This document shows positions 16,754 to 25,960 of a stretch of 64,000 nucleotides of DNA, one piece after another. The notes below the pieces were generated by a model that had not been told where the DNA came from, searched no databases, and worked only from the letters and a program-made list of their open reading frames with translations. Numbering within the stretch: the stretch's first letter is position 1; each line of letters starts with the position of its first letter. Origin of the DNA: Myxococcales bacterium (lineage in GTDB: Bacteria; Myxococcota_A; Polyangia; Haliangiales; Haliangiaceae); contig JADJJK010000013.1 in the NCBI GenBank assembly GCA_016706545.1, positions 120,804-184,803 on the forward strand, read 5' to 3'. Made by a program: the position numbers and the translations under genes.

Positions 16754-16776
16754 GAGCGTCCGGCGCGCGGACGCTC
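16754..16776. terminator. Hairpin between convergent genes
   Basis: GAGCGTCCG (16754-16762) and CGGACGCTC (16768-16776) form a perfect 9-bp stem with a 5-base loop. It lies between the stop of the FGE-like gene and the stop of the convergent protease and overlaps the latter. It can serve both directions; no long T-run is present. Confidence 0.5.
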
Positions 16777-17503
16777 AGGGCAGCGCGAAGACGCTGTCGG
16801 CCAGGAGCGGAGACACGCGGACGATCTCCTCGGCGGTCCAGCCGGCGTTGTAGCCCCCCTGCTCGCCGCAATCGCCGTTGGTGTGAACGCCCACGAGCTG
16901 GCCCTCGGTGTTGAGCACGCCGCCTCCAGAGCCACCGACGAGCGTGTCCAGGTCCACGTAGCGCAGCTCGCCCTGCTGGACCTGCAAGAAGCGGCCCTCC
17001 GCGATCACCTTGGGCAGCCCCTGGGGATGCTGGATGATCGCCAGCTCGCTGGTCATCAACCGGCTCAGCGGCGTGGGCAGGACCCCGGCCTTGCCGTCGA
17101 AGGTCACCAGCGCGTAGTCGGGCGCGAGCGAGCGCTCAAGGACCCGGCCAGTCACCGTGGTCGTGGGGCCGTCCGCGCAGTCCTCGTGGTTGAACGCCAC
17201 CAGCACGTCCTCGTTCGCGGCGACGCAGTGGCCCGCGGTCAACACCAGGTTCAGCGAGGTCCCGCTCTCGATCAGCGTCCCGGTGCAGTTGCCGTTGACC
17301 AGGACCACCGCCTCCTCGCGCACCTGGACGCGCGGAAACTCCCCGGCGTACGAGTTGATGCGCTGGAAATCGAGCGTGGGGCCGCAGCGCGACCTGGTGT
17401 GGCTCACCGGGGGCGGCAGGTCGCACGTGCCGCTGTCGAGCTGCCCCAGGTCGCACGCACCAAGCCACGCCCCCAGCGCCGCCGCGAGCCAGCAGCGCCT
17501 CAC
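16775..17503 (-). CDS. Trypsin-like serine protease lipoprotein (S1)
   Basis: Protein of 242 residues. The lipoprotein signal ends at LGAC near residue 17. The catalytic triad is visible in order: LTAGHC (His), DYALV (Asp) and LVGGSGGGVLN (Ser). GNCTGTLIES is the strand before the His loop. The pattern resembles bacterial S1 proteases of the V8/Tryp_2 kind with a GGSGG rather than GDSGG nucleophile loop. The start codon overlaps the stop of the M57 metallopeptidase by 4 bases, so the two are translationally coupled. It probably works at the outer surface or in the periplasm. Confidence 0.88.
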   Translation of the reverse strand: MRRCWLAAALGAWLGACDLGQLDSGTCDLPPPVSHTRSRCGPTLDFQRINSYAGEFPRVQVREEAVVLVNGNCTGTLIESGTSLNLVLTAGHCVAANEDVLVAFNHEDCADGPTTTVTGRVLERSLAPDYALVTFDGKAGVLPTPLSRLMTSELAIIQHPQGLPKVIAEGRFLQVQQGELRYVDLDTLVGGSGGGVLNTEGQLVGVHTNGDCGEQGGYNAGWTAEEIVRVSPLLADSVFALP

Positions 17504-18315
17504 AGCCCGTAGCCCAGGCGCAGCGCGACGATGTCTCCCTGCGCAAACTCACCAGTCTCCTGGGCGCGGAAGCACGAGTTCATGAGCGAGCCTCCGGCCT
17601 CCGCGTCGGTCGGCGTCCCCGGGATGTGGATCGCCCCCACGTCGTCCTGCCCTTCATCGACCGAGGCGCCGCCGCAGCTGATCGAGCGATCATAGAAGTC
17701 CGAATGGCGAAACCCCACCGCGTGGCCAAGCTCATGGGTGATCACATGCTCCGCGACATCCACGCCGAAGCTCGCCAAGCCGATGCCGATCTCGATGTTG
17801 CCAAACGGCAAGCCGTTCTCGGGGAAGCCCGCCACGCCGCCAAAGCCGTCGACCACCGTGGCCTCGATGATCGCGTCACAGCCCGCGGTGCTCTGGCCCT
17901 CCCCGACGAAGCGCATGGTGAACACCAGGTTCAGCTCGTTGTAGTTGGCCATGGCCAGGTTCGCCCCTTGCGCCAGGACACCGACCGCTGCGCCATCGAA
18001 GCGCGCGTCGGCGTGACCGCGGATGCAGATCGAGCGCACGTTCCGGCTGACCAGGTTGCTGGTCCGGTACTGCTCCCGGCTCCCCGCCGCCACGCTCGAG
18101 CGGATCATCTCCCGCGAGGCCGCGAGGCTCACCTTCGCGTCGTTGCCAACGTACGCTGCGCCCTCGTGGATCCGGATGTCGGCCCGGGGAAACCCAGCCT
18201 TGACGAGGTTGTCGACGGTCTCGTCAAGCTCCGGGTCTCCGACCTCGCCGACACAAGCGCCACCCAGGACAGCGCAACCCAAGACTGCAATGATCGTGTT
18301 CGTGGTTGTGTTCAT
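17500..18315 (-). CDS. M57-type metallopeptidase (HEIGH-like)
   Basis: Protein of 271 residues, ATG at 18313-18315. The lipoprotein signal ends in VLGGAC near residue 21. The zinc motif HELGHAVGFRHSD (HExxHxxGxxH) is followed by a Met-turn candidate GGSLMNSC. The pattern fits the myxobacterial M57 'dual-action HEIGH' metallopeptidases, which are secreted zinc enzymes. It is the first gene of a two-gene unit with the serine protease downstream. Together they look like a secreted protease pair for feeding on proteins or prey. Confidence 0.9.
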   Translation of the reverse strand: MNTTTNTIIAVLGCAVLGGACVGEVGDPELDETVDNLVKAGFPRADIRIHEGAAYVGNDAKVSLAASREMIRSSVAAGSREQYRTSNLVSRNVRSICIRGHADARFDGAAVGVLAQGANLAMANYNELNLVFTMRFVGEGQSTAGCDAIIEATVVDGFGGVAGFPENGLPFGNIEIGIGLASFGVDVAEHVITHELGHAVGFRHSDFYDRSISCGGASVDEGQDDVGAIHIPGTPTDAEAGGSLMNSCFRAQETGEFAQGDIVALRLGYGL

Positions 18316-18414
18316 GACTCGACGGTATCAAGCCCGCCGAGCGTTCCCGACATCAGCCAGACATCAGCCAGGCATCACGAGGCACCTGGCATCAGCCAGG
18401 AGCAGGTGATGAGC

Positions 18415-20631
18415 TCATGGACACAGGAAGCGAACGCGATAGTCCATGCACGAGCCATCGGGCTGGCTTGCGTTCACGCACACGCCACCTGTCGCAGGCG
18501 TACAGCTATAGACCTCGCCGGTCTGCGTCCAGTCCACGCCGGCTACGGTCTGACACTGGATGCTGATGGGGCTCGCGCACACCGCAGGCACGAAATCCGC
18601 TCGGGTCTCGTAGTCTCCGGCGCCGCTCGGCACATCTCGATTGAGCCACGAGGTCCAGGTTCCACCGGTGACGCTGATGTTGCGGGTCGTGGACTTGTTG
18701 AAGCTCCGACCGTGCGCGTCGCTCTGCGCGGTGAGGGCTACCGCCTTGGTGCCCGCGGTAGACCAGGCATGGCTGGCGCTGGCGAAGGACTGTGGCGCGC
18801 CGCTCGTCGAGCTCGACGTCGAGTCGCCCCAGGTCAGGCCATAGCTCACGTTGTCGGTCCATGGATAGCAGGGCCGCATCTTCGCGGTGTACGCCTGCGA
18901 GACGCCGGGCGTCGCCGTCGAGGAACCGCCGAGCATGGGCTGCAGCGCCTCCGAGCCGATCAGATCCCAGAACCCCAGGTGATAGCGCGGGGTGTGCCAC
19001 AGGTCGTTCCACTGCGTCGGGGTGGCCCCGAACGCGCGCGCTTGCGCGGTGAGGTGGACTTGCAGGTCCAGGTCCAGCGCGAGCGCGTCGACGGTCTCGA
19101 AGAGGCCATCCGCGTTGGCGTCCCCGCAGCCATTGCCGTAGTAGCCCCAGAGATCGCCGCGGACGTACGGGCGCACGCCGATCTGCGCGTAGGCCAGCCA
19201 CTCATCATACAGATAGCCGCGAATCGCCACCTGCACCCAGACGTTGGGCAAGATCCGGCCGGACACGCCGGCCGTGCCGATCTGCGGCGACACGGGGTTG
19301 GTCTGCGTGTAGCCCGCGGTCCCGGAGCAGCCGCTGAGGGTGCAGGAGTAGTTGAAGTTGCCGGCCGCGCTCTGCGAGCCGGTGTACGTGACGGTGCCGG
19401 TCGCGCTGGCCTGCAGATCCAGCCCGTAGTTGATGGGCAGGTTGAAGCCGATGTGAACGGGGATCGGACCGATCCAGAAGTTCAACGAGAACAGCGGGAT
19501 CTTGGTGAGCTCCCAGGCCCAGGAGTTCGAGTAGTTGATGGTCCCCGTGATCGTCGAGCCGTATCCGACGGTGGCGTTGCCGAACGCGCGCGCATAGTTG
19601 AGACGCACGCCATAGGGAATGCACCACCACAGCACCTTGGCGCGCTTGAGCGCGATCTCCATCTCGCCGGTGGCGTTGGCCTGGATGCTGCCAGTGGCCG
19701 AGAGCGTTCCAGAGAAGCCGCCGCCGGGGTTGGTGGACAAGGAGAGCGGCGTGTTCACGTTGAAGCTCTTGGCCTTGTTGATGATGCGATCCGAGCAGGA
19801 GCCAAGCGTGCCCAGCTCCCCGCCAAAGCCCTTGGGCAGCGGCCCGGACACCGGGAGCGGTCCGCCGTCCGCGGTCTCGGCGATGGCCGCCAGCTCTGGC
19901 GTCAGGTACCCCTGGGCCAGCGAGGTGTCGATGCCCGCGATGATGCTCGCGCTGAGCGTCAGCACCGCGTTCGGATCGCCGACCTGGTCCGCCAGCTCCT
20001 GCTTGATGGTGGCAGACAACGGCGCCTGCTGGAGGCCCGAGGGATGGATGACCCAGTACGTCTGATCAAACGACTTCATCTGACCGGTCGACTCGTCCAG
20101 CGCGCTGCCGCGGATGCTCTTGATCTGCCAGGTGCCGCCGTCCTGCACCACCGACTCCTGGAAGGACGGGTCCTGCGGGAGCGCGCAATCGAGCGCGCAG
20201 CTCGACACGGTCTCGCGCCCGTTGCACACACCGTCCCCGCACCGGGTGCCGCAATCCTGCGGACAGGTCGTGGTGGCCTCGGAGCCGTTGCAGACACCAT
20301 CCCCACAGACCGGCGCGACATAACAATCTTGCGGACAGGTCGACGAACTCTCCGGCCAGGTACATAGGCCGTCTCCACACACCGTGCAGTCATTCGAGCA
20401 CGACCCGGCGGTCTCGGGATACTGACAGACCCCGTCGCCGCACACCGCGCACTCTGGAATGAGCGCGGCAAACGGCTCGGGGCAGATCGGCACCAGCGCT
20501 TCGCGAGGTGGCACGACGATCGCCTCCGACACCTCGTCGCCGAGAAGCTCCTCTGGAGCCTCCGAGCCGCAGGCGACCAGCGACATCGCGGCGAGACAAG
20601 AAACAACCCAGCTCCTGACAATACCATGCAC
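18415..20631 (-). CDS. Lipoprotein with four Cys-rich CGDGxCxxxE repeats
   Basis: Protein of 738 residues. I chose GTG at 20629-20631 because a strong GGAGGA lies seven bases before it; a TTG 18 bases further upstream would sit on that ribosome site. The lipoprotein signal ends SLVACGSEAP. Residues about 50-145 carry four repeats of the form CGDGVCNGSEATTTCPQDC, six Cys per unit, a metal-binding-looking repeat common in myxobacterial surface proteins. The rest is a long beta-rich region with Ser/Thr-rich strands (TGTVTYTGSQSAAGNFNYSC). Near the end there is a W-x-D-x2-W-x pattern and a Cys-terminated tail. Function unknown; a surface adhesin or binding protein is likely. Confidence 0.85.
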   Translation of the reverse strand: MHGIVRSWVVSCLAAMSLVACGSEAPEELLGDEVSEAIVVPPREALVPICPEPFAALIPECAVCGDGVCQYPETAGSCSNDCTVCGDGLCTWPESSSTCPQDCYVAPVCGDGVCNGSEATTTCPQDCGTRCGDGVCNGRETVSSCALDCALPQDPSFQESVVQDGGTWQIKSIRGSALDESTGQMKSFDQTYWVIHPSGLQQAPLSATIKQELADQVGDPNAVLTLSASIIAGIDTSLAQGYLTPELAAIAETADGGPLPVSGPLPKGFGGELGTLGSCSDRIINKAKSFNVNTPLSLSTNPGGGFSGTLSATGSIQANATGEMEIALKRAKVLWWCIPYGVRLNYARAFGNATVGYGSTITGTINYSNSWAWELTKIPLFSLNFWIGPIPVHIGFNLPINYGLDLQASATGTVTYTGSQSAAGNFNYSCTLSGCSGTAGYTQTNPVSPQIGTAGVSGRILPNVWVQVAIRGYLYDEWLAYAQIGVRPYVRGDLWGYYGNGCGDANADGLFETVDALALDLDLQVHLTAQARAFGATPTQWNDLWHTPRYHLGFWDLIGSEALQPMLGGSSTATPGVSQAYTAKMRPCYPWTDNVSYGLTWGDSTSSSTSGAPQSFASASHAWSTAGTKAVALTAQSDAHGRSFNKSTTRNISVTGGTWTSWLNRDVPSGAGDYETRADFVPAVCASPISIQCQTVAGVDWTQTGEVYSCTPATGGVCVNASQPDGSCMDYRVRFLCP

Positions 20632-20743
20632 GGCGTATCCTCCTACCAACGGGCTACCAACGGGTGGTGTTCAAGACCAAGCGAGCGCCTTGCGGCAGCG
20701 CCACGCTGCACCAACACAACCACAAGTTCAACAATCGATTGGG

Positions 20744-20770
20744 GAGATATTCAATCAATCGCGATATCTC
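20744..20770. other. Inverted repeat in the divergent promoter region
   Basis: GAGATAT (20744-20750) and ATATCTC (20764-20770) are perfect inverted copies flanking a 13-base spacer. They lie in a relatively AT-rich 304-base gap between the Cys-repeat lipoprotein (read left) and the HD hydrolase (read right). Possible operator or promoter site for one of them. Confidence 0.35.
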
Positions 20771-20935
20771 ACAAAGAGCAACTCCGCGCCGGTGTCGTCC
20801 CTTCACTGACCATCTTCCAGATCTCGCCGCCAGCGTGTTCCAGCTTGCAGCCGTGCGATAGCCACCGACAACAGGCAGGGTTTGGCAGGCGACCGCTTCT
20901 CACCGGCGCCAGACCGACGTAGGCTCGTGCGCCAC

Positions 20936-21535
20936 ATGAGTCCGCCTGGCTCCAGCTTGCAGCCCATCGTCGATTTCATCCTGGAGATCGACAAGCTCAA
21001 AAACGTCGCGCGGAAGATCCGGCTGCGCGGGCAGGCACGTTTCGAGAACTCCGCCGAGCATAGCTGGCAGATCTCGCTGCTGGCCATGTCGCTGGCTGAC
21101 CACCTCGAGGAGCCGGTGGAGCTAAGCCGCGTGGTCAGCATGCTGCTCGTGCATGACCTGGGGGAGATCGACACCGGCGATACGCTGTTCTTCGTGGAAG
21201 GCGGCTGGGAAGAGCGCAAGGCGGCCGAGCGAGCAGCGGTCACGCGCATCTTCGGCCTCCTGCCGGCGGCGCGCGCACAGGCGATGATGGAGCTGTGGCT
21301 CGAGTTCGATCAGGGCGAGACCGCCGAGGCGCGCTTTGCGAACGCCGTAGATCGCGCCATGCCCGTGCTGCTGAACCTCGCCAACCACGGCCAGAGCTGG
21401 CGCGACCACGGGGTCAGCCATGAGCAGGTGGTGCGGCGCGTCGCGCCCCAGGTGCAGGCCGGGTTCCCCGCCCTCTGGAGCTATCTGCTCGCGCGGCTCG
21501 ACGAGGCCCAACGCCAGGGCTGGTTCGGCGCCTGA
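20936..21535 (+). CDS. HD-domain hydrolase (YfbR/HDDC2-like 5'-nucleotidase)
   Basis: Protein of 199 residues from ATG 20936. The HD metal motifs are clear: ENSAEHSWQ gives the first His (His42) and VHDLGEIDTGDT gives the His73-Asp74 pair. A third acidic residue lies in FANAVDRAMP. The order and spacing match the HD_3 group (YfbR/HDDC2), which removes phosphate from deoxynucleoside 5'-monophosphates. Start chosen because the family begins shortly before the LEIDKLKNVARKIRL helix. No neighbouring gene is obviously linked to it. Confidence 0.85.
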   Translation: MSPPGSSLQPIVDFILEIDKLKNVARKIRLRGQARFENSAEHSWQISLLAMSLADHLEEPVELSRVVSMLLVHDLGEIDTGDTLFFVEGGWEERKAAERAAVTRIFGLLPAARAQAMMELWLEFDQGETAEARFANAVDRAMPVLLNLANHGQSWRDHGVSHEQVVRRVAPQVQAGFPALWSYLLARLDEAQRQGWFGA

Positions 21536-21654
21536 CGCCAGCGGGCGTGCGCGAGCTTGCCAGCGGGCGGCGTTTTCCGGCAACGAGCAGCATTCGACGG
21601 ACGCCGTGCGCCAGATCACCGCCGCAGCCTGACCGCGCGCTGTACAGTGGCCGG

Positions 21655-23133
21655 ATGTCTTCGCGACGCTTCGTGCTCCCTGGTGACCCGCGGGGCCCGG
21701 CTCCAGCGCTCCTGCTTGGCCTGATAGGGTTGACCCTTGGCTCCGCCTGCGGCGGCTCCGCGGACAGCCCGCCCGACGCAGCGCCTCCTGACGCCCCAGC
21801 CGCCGCGGTCTGCGCTGAGACCTGGATGCCGCCGCCGGCCTGCGCCGCCACCGACCTCGAGGGCAAGCTGCGCTGCATCCCTGGCCTCACGGTCACGCCC
21901 CGCCCCGACGCGCCGCTGCCCGGCTACACTCGCTACGATCTCAGCTTCACGCAGCCCGTGGACCACACGCGCCCGGAGGCAGGCACCTTTCAGCAGCGCC
22001 TCATCTTGATGCACGCATCCGCCGAGCGGCCGATGGTGCTGGCCACCAGCGGCTACGACCTGTCGCAGCGCAGCAGGATCGATGAGGTGGCCACGTTGTT
22101 TGGCGCCAACGAGCTCTGGTACGAGCACCGCTTCTTCGACGTGTCCACGCCGAGCCCGGCGGACTACAGCAAGCTCGATATCCGGCAGGCCGCGGGCGAC
22201 GCCCACCGCATCGCCCTGGCGCTGCACTGGCTCTACCCCAAGGCCTGGGTCAACACCGGCATCAGCAAGGGCGGGATGACGAGCGTCTATCACCGGCGGT
22301 TCTACCCTTGCGATGTCGACGCCACCGTGGCCTACGTGGCCCCTTCGTCCCGCGGCGCTGGAGATCCGGCGTACCTCGATTTCTTGGCCAACGTCGGCGG
22401 CGCGGCCTATGCCACGTGCCGGGCCGACCTGCGCGACGTGCAGCGCCGCATGCTGACCCAGCGCGAGGCCATCGTCCCGCTCCTCGACGGCCAGTACACA
22501 CAGCTCGCCGTGGACAAGGTCTTCGAGATGGCGGTGATCGAGCTGCCGTTTGCGTTCTGGCAGTACACCTCGCCGCAAGACCCGACCGCCGGCTGCGGGG
22601 CCATCCCGGCGCAGGGCGCGACGCCGGCCGCGCTGCTGGCGTTCCTCCAGCTTCACTCGTCGCCAGCCACCCTCGGAGGAGACGCGAGCCTTGTCCGCTA
22701 CCGCGCCTACTACCATCAGGCCGCGGCGCAGCTCGGCTTCCCGTCGCCGCTCGAGACCGGCCTGACCGATCTGCTGCGGTACCCCGGGCTCGACGTCGCC
22801 GCCACGTTTCTCCCTGCGGGCACCGCGCCCGCGTTCGACGCCACCGTGATGCCCGAGATCGAGGCGTGGGTGAAGGCCGAGGGCAAGCAGCTCCTGTTCA
22901 TCTACGGCGAGTACGACCCCTGGTCGACGCGCCTCTTTGACCCGACCTCCAGCAATGACTCCCACCTCTATGTGCAGGCCGGCGGCAGTCACCGGGCCAA
23001 GATCTCGCTCCTGTCCGCCACCGACCGCGCCGGGGCGCTCGGGGCGCTGGGTCGCTGGATCGGGCAGGCGCCGGTCGTGACCGCTCGCAGCGCGGCGTCC
23101 GACCTCGACGACCTGGAGCGGCGACCGCGCTGA
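21655..23133 (+). CDS. Peptidase S37-like serine peptidase lipoprotein
   Basis: Protein of 492 residues from ATG 21655. The lipoprotein signal ends LTLGSACGGS near residue 32. The catalytic Ser lies in GISKGGMTSVYHRRFYP (Ser204), the family pattern of S37 tripeptidyl/prolyl aminopeptidases such as Streptomyces mobaraensis PS-10. FTQPVDH near the start and IYGEYDPWSTR near the end (Asp of the triad) are also typical. Probably a surface-bound alpha/beta-hydrolase peptidase releasing di- or tripeptides, consistent with protein feeding. Its monocistronic setting gives no further hint. Confidence 0.88.
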   Translation: MSSRRFVLPGDPRGPAPALLLGLIGLTLGSACGGSADSPPDAAPPDAPAAAVCAETWMPPPACAATDLEGKLRCIPGLTVTPRPDAPLPGYTRYDLSFTQPVDHTRPEAGTFQQRLILMHASAERPMVLATSGYDLSQRSRIDEVATLFGANELWYEHRFFDVSTPSPADYSKLDIRQAAGDAHRIALALHWLYPKAWVNTGISKGGMTSVYHRRFYPCDVDATVAYVAPSSRGAGDPAYLDFLANVGGAAYATCRADLRDVQRRMLTQREAIVPLLDGQYTQLAVDKVFEMAVIELPFAFWQYTSPQDPTAGCGAIPAQGATPAALLAFLQLHSSPATLGGDASLVRYRAYYHQAAAQLGFPSPLETGLTDLLRYPGLDVAATFLPAGTAPAFDATVMPEIEAWVKAEGKQLLFIYGEYDPWSTRLFDPTSSNDSHLYVQAGGSHRAKISLLSATDRAGALGALGRWIGQAPVVTARSAASDLDDLERRPR

Positions 23134-23172
23134 TCTCTCGGCGCGGCGCCTCGAGGCCCAAGCCATGGCCGC

Positions 23173-23215
23173 GCAGCGGCTCGCGCCTAGGCTGCGCAGC
23201 CGCTCGCGCCGAGGC
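23173..23215. repeat. 20-bp direct repeat after the S37 peptidase gene
   Basis: GCAGCGGCTCGCGCCTAGGC (23173-23192) and GCAGCCGCTCGCGCCGAGGC (23196-23215) differ at two positions. They lie in a 353-base gap between the peptidase and the cold-shock gene. Apart from this pair and the likely leader of the cold-shock gene I see nothing else there. Confidence 0.6.
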
Positions 23216-23486
23216 CGATCACCGTCGGAGAGTGGCCTCGGCGCTGCCCTGCCGGAGCATGCGGCGGCGACGCGGCGGCCACCCAGATCGCGCGCCGGAA
23301 ACCAGAGAGATCCCCGGTTGGCTGGGGGTTGGCTGGGGCTCCCACCTCACGATTGCCTTGGAATCTGGGCGCTTTCCCTCGACATATGGCCGCGTGAGGC
23401 CCAAAGTGCAGGAGATCCGGACGATCTCGTGGGCTGACGATTTGTTGACTCGTCGTCTAGATCATTTTGCTACCAGGAGCGGCGAC

Positions 23487-23684
23487 ATGTCTGAAGGTAC
23501 GATCAAGCGTTTGACTGACAAGGGTTTCGGTTTCATCGAGAATGGTTCGGGCACCGACCTGTTCTTCCACATGTCCGCCGTCGAGGGCGTACGGTTCGAG
23601 GAGCTTCGCGAGGGACAGCACGTGTCCTACAACGAAGGTCGCGGACCGAAGGGCCCCCGCGCTGAGAACGTTCGCGTTCGTTAG
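23487..23684 (+). CDS. Cold-shock domain protein (CspA-like)
   Basis: Protein of 65 residues; ATG at 23487 is preceded by AGGAG eight bases away. The RNP1 motif KGFGFIE and RNP2-type LFFHMSAV are intact, and the length is that of single-domain CspA proteins. These bind single-stranded RNA or DNA and act as RNA chaperones. A longer in-frame extension upstream is only the untranslated leader, which is often long in cold-shock genes. The gene ends in a textbook intrinsic terminator. Confidence 0.93.
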   Translation: MSEGTIKRLTDKGFGFIENGSGTDLFFHMSAVEGVRFEELREGQHVSYNEGRGPKGPRAENVRVR

Positions 23685-23709
23685 TTCGCGCTCTACGGAA
23701 GACGTAGAA

Positions 23710-23740
23710 AAAGACCCGGCATCCGCCGGGTCTTTTTTTT
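23710..23740 (+). terminator. Rho-independent terminator of the cold-shock gene
   Basis: AGACCCGGC-atcc-GCCGGGTCT is a perfect 9-bp stem with a 4-base loop, followed by a run of eight or nine T. It starts 25 bases after the stop codon. This is the clearest intrinsic terminator in the window. Confidence 0.95.
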
Positions 23741-23747
23741 GTCCCGA

Positions 23748-23843
23748 GTCTGGCTCGGGGCTGGCTCGAGTCTGGCTCGCGGCTGGGGCTCCGGGTCTGG
23801 GCTCAAGTCTGGCTCGGGGCCAGCCTCGGGGCTGGCTCGCGGC
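23748..23843. repeat. CTGGCTCG-type degenerate repeats
   Basis: After the terminator, CTGGCTCG, often with GGG or AGT next to it, recurs about six times in 96 bases with irregular spacing (8-24). The tract is non-coding and lies between the cold-shock terminator and the stop of the thiolase gene. It looks like a simple-sequence tract formed by slippage. Confidence 0.6.
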
Positions 23844-23883
23844 AGCCGCCAAGGCCGGGCGCGGGAGCTGCCGCGCTCTTTTC

Positions 23884-25065
23884 TTAGTCCCGCCGGTACA
23901 GCGTGACCACGCAGGCGCCGCCGAGGCCAAGGTTGTGCTGCAGCGCGATCTTGGCGCCCTCGACCTGCCGCTTCTCGGCCTGCCCGCGGAGCTGCCAGAC
24001 CAGCTCGGTACACTGCGCCAGGCCGGTCGCGCCCAGCGGGTGGCCCTTGGAGAGCAGGCCACCTGACGGGTTGGTGACAAACCGGCCGCCGTAGGTGTTG
24101 TCGCCGTCCCAGATGAACTTCTCCGCCTCGCCCTCGCCGCACAGGCCCAGCGCCTCGTAGGTCAAGAGCTCGTTGGCGGTGAAGCAATCATGGAGCTCCA
24201 CCACGTCCACGTCCTTGGGCCCAAGACCAGCCTGCTCGTAGACCTTGGTCGCCGCCGCCTTGGCCATGTCGAAGCCGACCATCTTGATCATCGAGTGCTC
24301 CTCGAAGCTCGAGGCGTAGTCGGTGGTCATCGCCTGCGCGGCGATCACCACCGGGTGCGAGATGCCATGCTTGCGCGCGAACGCCTCGGAGCAGAGCACC
24401 GCCGCCGCTGCGCCGCAGGTGGGCGGACAGCACTGGTAGCGGGTCAGCGGATCGAACACCTCCGGCGAGGCCATCACCTCCTCCACCGACAGCACGTCCC
24501 GAAACAGCGCGAACGGATTGCGAGCGGCGTGCTGGCGCGCCTTGACCGAGATCTTGGCGAAGGTCTCGCGCTTGGTGCCGTGCTTCCAGCGGTACTCGCG
24601 GCCGGCGCCGCCGAACATCTGCGCCGCCGGGGGCGCCTGTCCAAAGCCCTGCTCCTCGTTCATCACGCCGACAAACCGATCCAGCGGGTTGGCGCGATCC
24701 GTCCACTTGGCCGACAGCGCGCCGGCCTCCATCTGCTCGAACCCCACGACGAGGACGCAGTCGACCAGGCCGCCGGCCACCGCCTGGGCGCCGAGCATGA
24801 GCGCCGACGATCCGGTGGAGCAGTTGTTGTTGACGTTGAACACCGGGATGCCGGTGAGGCCCAGCTCGTAGATCGCGCGCTGGCCGCAGGTGGAGTCGCC
24901 GAACACGTAGCCGGCGTAGGCCTGCTCGACCTCGTCAAAGGCGACCCCGGCGTCCGCCAGCGCGGCGCGCGCGGCCTTGGCCGCCATCACGTAGTACTCC
25001 TCGCTCTTGCCTGGCTTGGCGAAGGGCACCATGCCGACGCCGATGACGTTGATCTTGTGAGTCAT
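23884..25065 (-). CDS. SCP-x type thiolase (3-ketoacyl-CoA thiolase / lipid-transfer protein)
   Basis: Protein of 393 residues. NVNNNCSTGSSAL carries the acyl-accepting Cys, ELHDCFTANE and SKGHPLGATG the catalytic His motifs. The GHPLGATG with PSGG before it, and the lack of the usual biosynthetic-thiolase CXG ending, put it in the SCP-x/lipid-transfer thiolase group. These cleave 3-ketoacyl-CoA, including branched or sterol-side-chain substrates. It is the last gene of the TetR-MFE-2-thiolase unit, 115 bases after the MFE-2 stop, and supplies the final step of the beta-oxidation cycle. Confidence 0.9.
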   Translation of the reverse strand: MTHKINVIGVGMVPFAKPGKSEEYYVMAAKAARAALADAGVAFDEVEQAYAGYVFGDSTCGQRAIYELGLTGIPVFNVNNNCSTGSSALMLGAQAVAGGLVDCVLVVGFEQMEAGALSAKWTDRANPLDRFVGVMNEEQGFGQAPPAAQMFGGAGREYRWKHGTKRETFAKISVKARQHAARNPFALFRDVLSVEEVMASPEVFDPLTRYQCCPPTCGAAAAVLCSEAFARKHGISHPVVIAAQAMTTDYASSFEEHSMIKMVGFDMAKAAATKVYEQAGLGPKDVDVVELHDCFTANELLTYEALGLCGEGEAEKFIWDGDNTYGGRFVTNPSGGLLSKGHPLGATGLAQCTELVWQLRGQAEKRQVEGAKIALQHNLGLGGACVVTLYRRD

Positions 25066-25180
25066 TGCGCTCTCCTGGCGGTGGGGGGAAACAGGGGAAA
25101 AGACGGCGAGACCAGCGCGACAGGCGCGCGCCCCGCGGTGGCGGTGCGTCCGCTCGCGCGCAGCGCGGCAGCGTGGGCGA

Positions 25181-25960
25181 TCACAGCAGCCCCTTTAGCA
25201 ACCCCAGCCGGTGCGCCGACGACACGTCGCCGTCGACCCGCAGGGTGCCGCGCTGATAGAGCTGCTGGGCGGTGACCGCGCCGCTGGCCAGCGCGGCCAG
25301 CTCGGCGTCGGCGAGCGTGATGGTGGTCGCGGGCGCCGGCAGCCGGCCGGGCTCGATGCGCGGCACCGCGCCGTGCAGATCCACCATCCACTCCGCGGCC
25401 GGGGCGGTGATCACGAACTGCACCGCGGCGCCAAGCTCCTGGGCCAGGTTGGGCTGCGCGGCGACCCGCTTGGCCAGCGCAGCGAACACCGCGGCGGCCC
25501 TGGGCGCCGCCGCCGCAGCAGCAGCGGCGGGCGCCTCGCCCGGCGAGGTTTGGGCCGCGCTCCCAGCGCTGGCCGCTGGGGCCGCGCCGCGCAGCTTGGC
25601 CACCACCGCGGCGCCGCGCGCCGGATCCAGCTTGCGCAGGAACTCCAGCTTCTGCGAGGCCATGACGTTGCCGGAGATCTTGAGCTTGCCGGTGGTGAAG
25701 AGCTTCATCGCGTCGGACTTGCCGGCGGTCATGTCGGCGAAGTCCCGCTCGGCGATCTCCAGCGTGCAGTCGGCCGGGCCGCTCGCCGCCGTGACGCTGC
25801 CCGCGCCGTTCTTGAGATCGAGCAGCCAGGTGCTCTCGGGGGAGGTGATCTTCCATTGAAAGACGTACCCGACCCTGGCGACCACGTCGGGGTGCTGCTG
25901 CACGTGGTCGGCGATCACGGCGAACACCTCGGCGGTGGTGGGCGGCGCGTCGGCGCCGGG
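25181..25960 (-). CDS. SCP2 domains 2 and 3 of the MFE-2 protein (after a frameshift)
   Basis: This frame continues the MFE-2 gene after a one-base frame change at a run of seven G (plus strand, about 25958-25964). It encodes two further SCP2 sterol-carrier domains. The second domain (VGYVFQWKITSPESTWLLDL to ASQKLEFLRKLDP) is a close copy of the first. The third (FVITAPAAEWMVDLHG to RLGLLKGLL) is more diverged and is joined by an Ala-rich linker. Read together with the preceding entry, the intact protein would have about 1,014 residues. On its own this stretch has no good ribosome site at its start, which supports it being part of the upstream gene. Confidence 0.8.
   Translation of the reverse strand, partial: PGADAPPTTAEVFAVIADHVQQHPDVVARVGYVFQWKITSPESTWLLDLKNGAGSVTAASGPADCTLEIAERDFADMTAGKSDAMKLFTTGKLKISGNVMASQKLEFLRKLDPARGAAVVAKLRGAAPAASAGSAAQTSPGEAPAAAAAAAAPRAAAVFAALAKRVAAQPNLAQELGAAVQFVITAPAAEWMVDLHGAVPRIEPGRLPAPATTITLADAELAALASGAVTAQQLYQRGTLRVDGDVSSAHRLGLLKGLL

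Noticed and set aside
17626..20367. Plus-strand frame of more than 900 codons opposite the M57 and Cys-repeat genes
   Set aside because: No domain recognised; the minus-strand genes have signals, zinc and Cys motifs.
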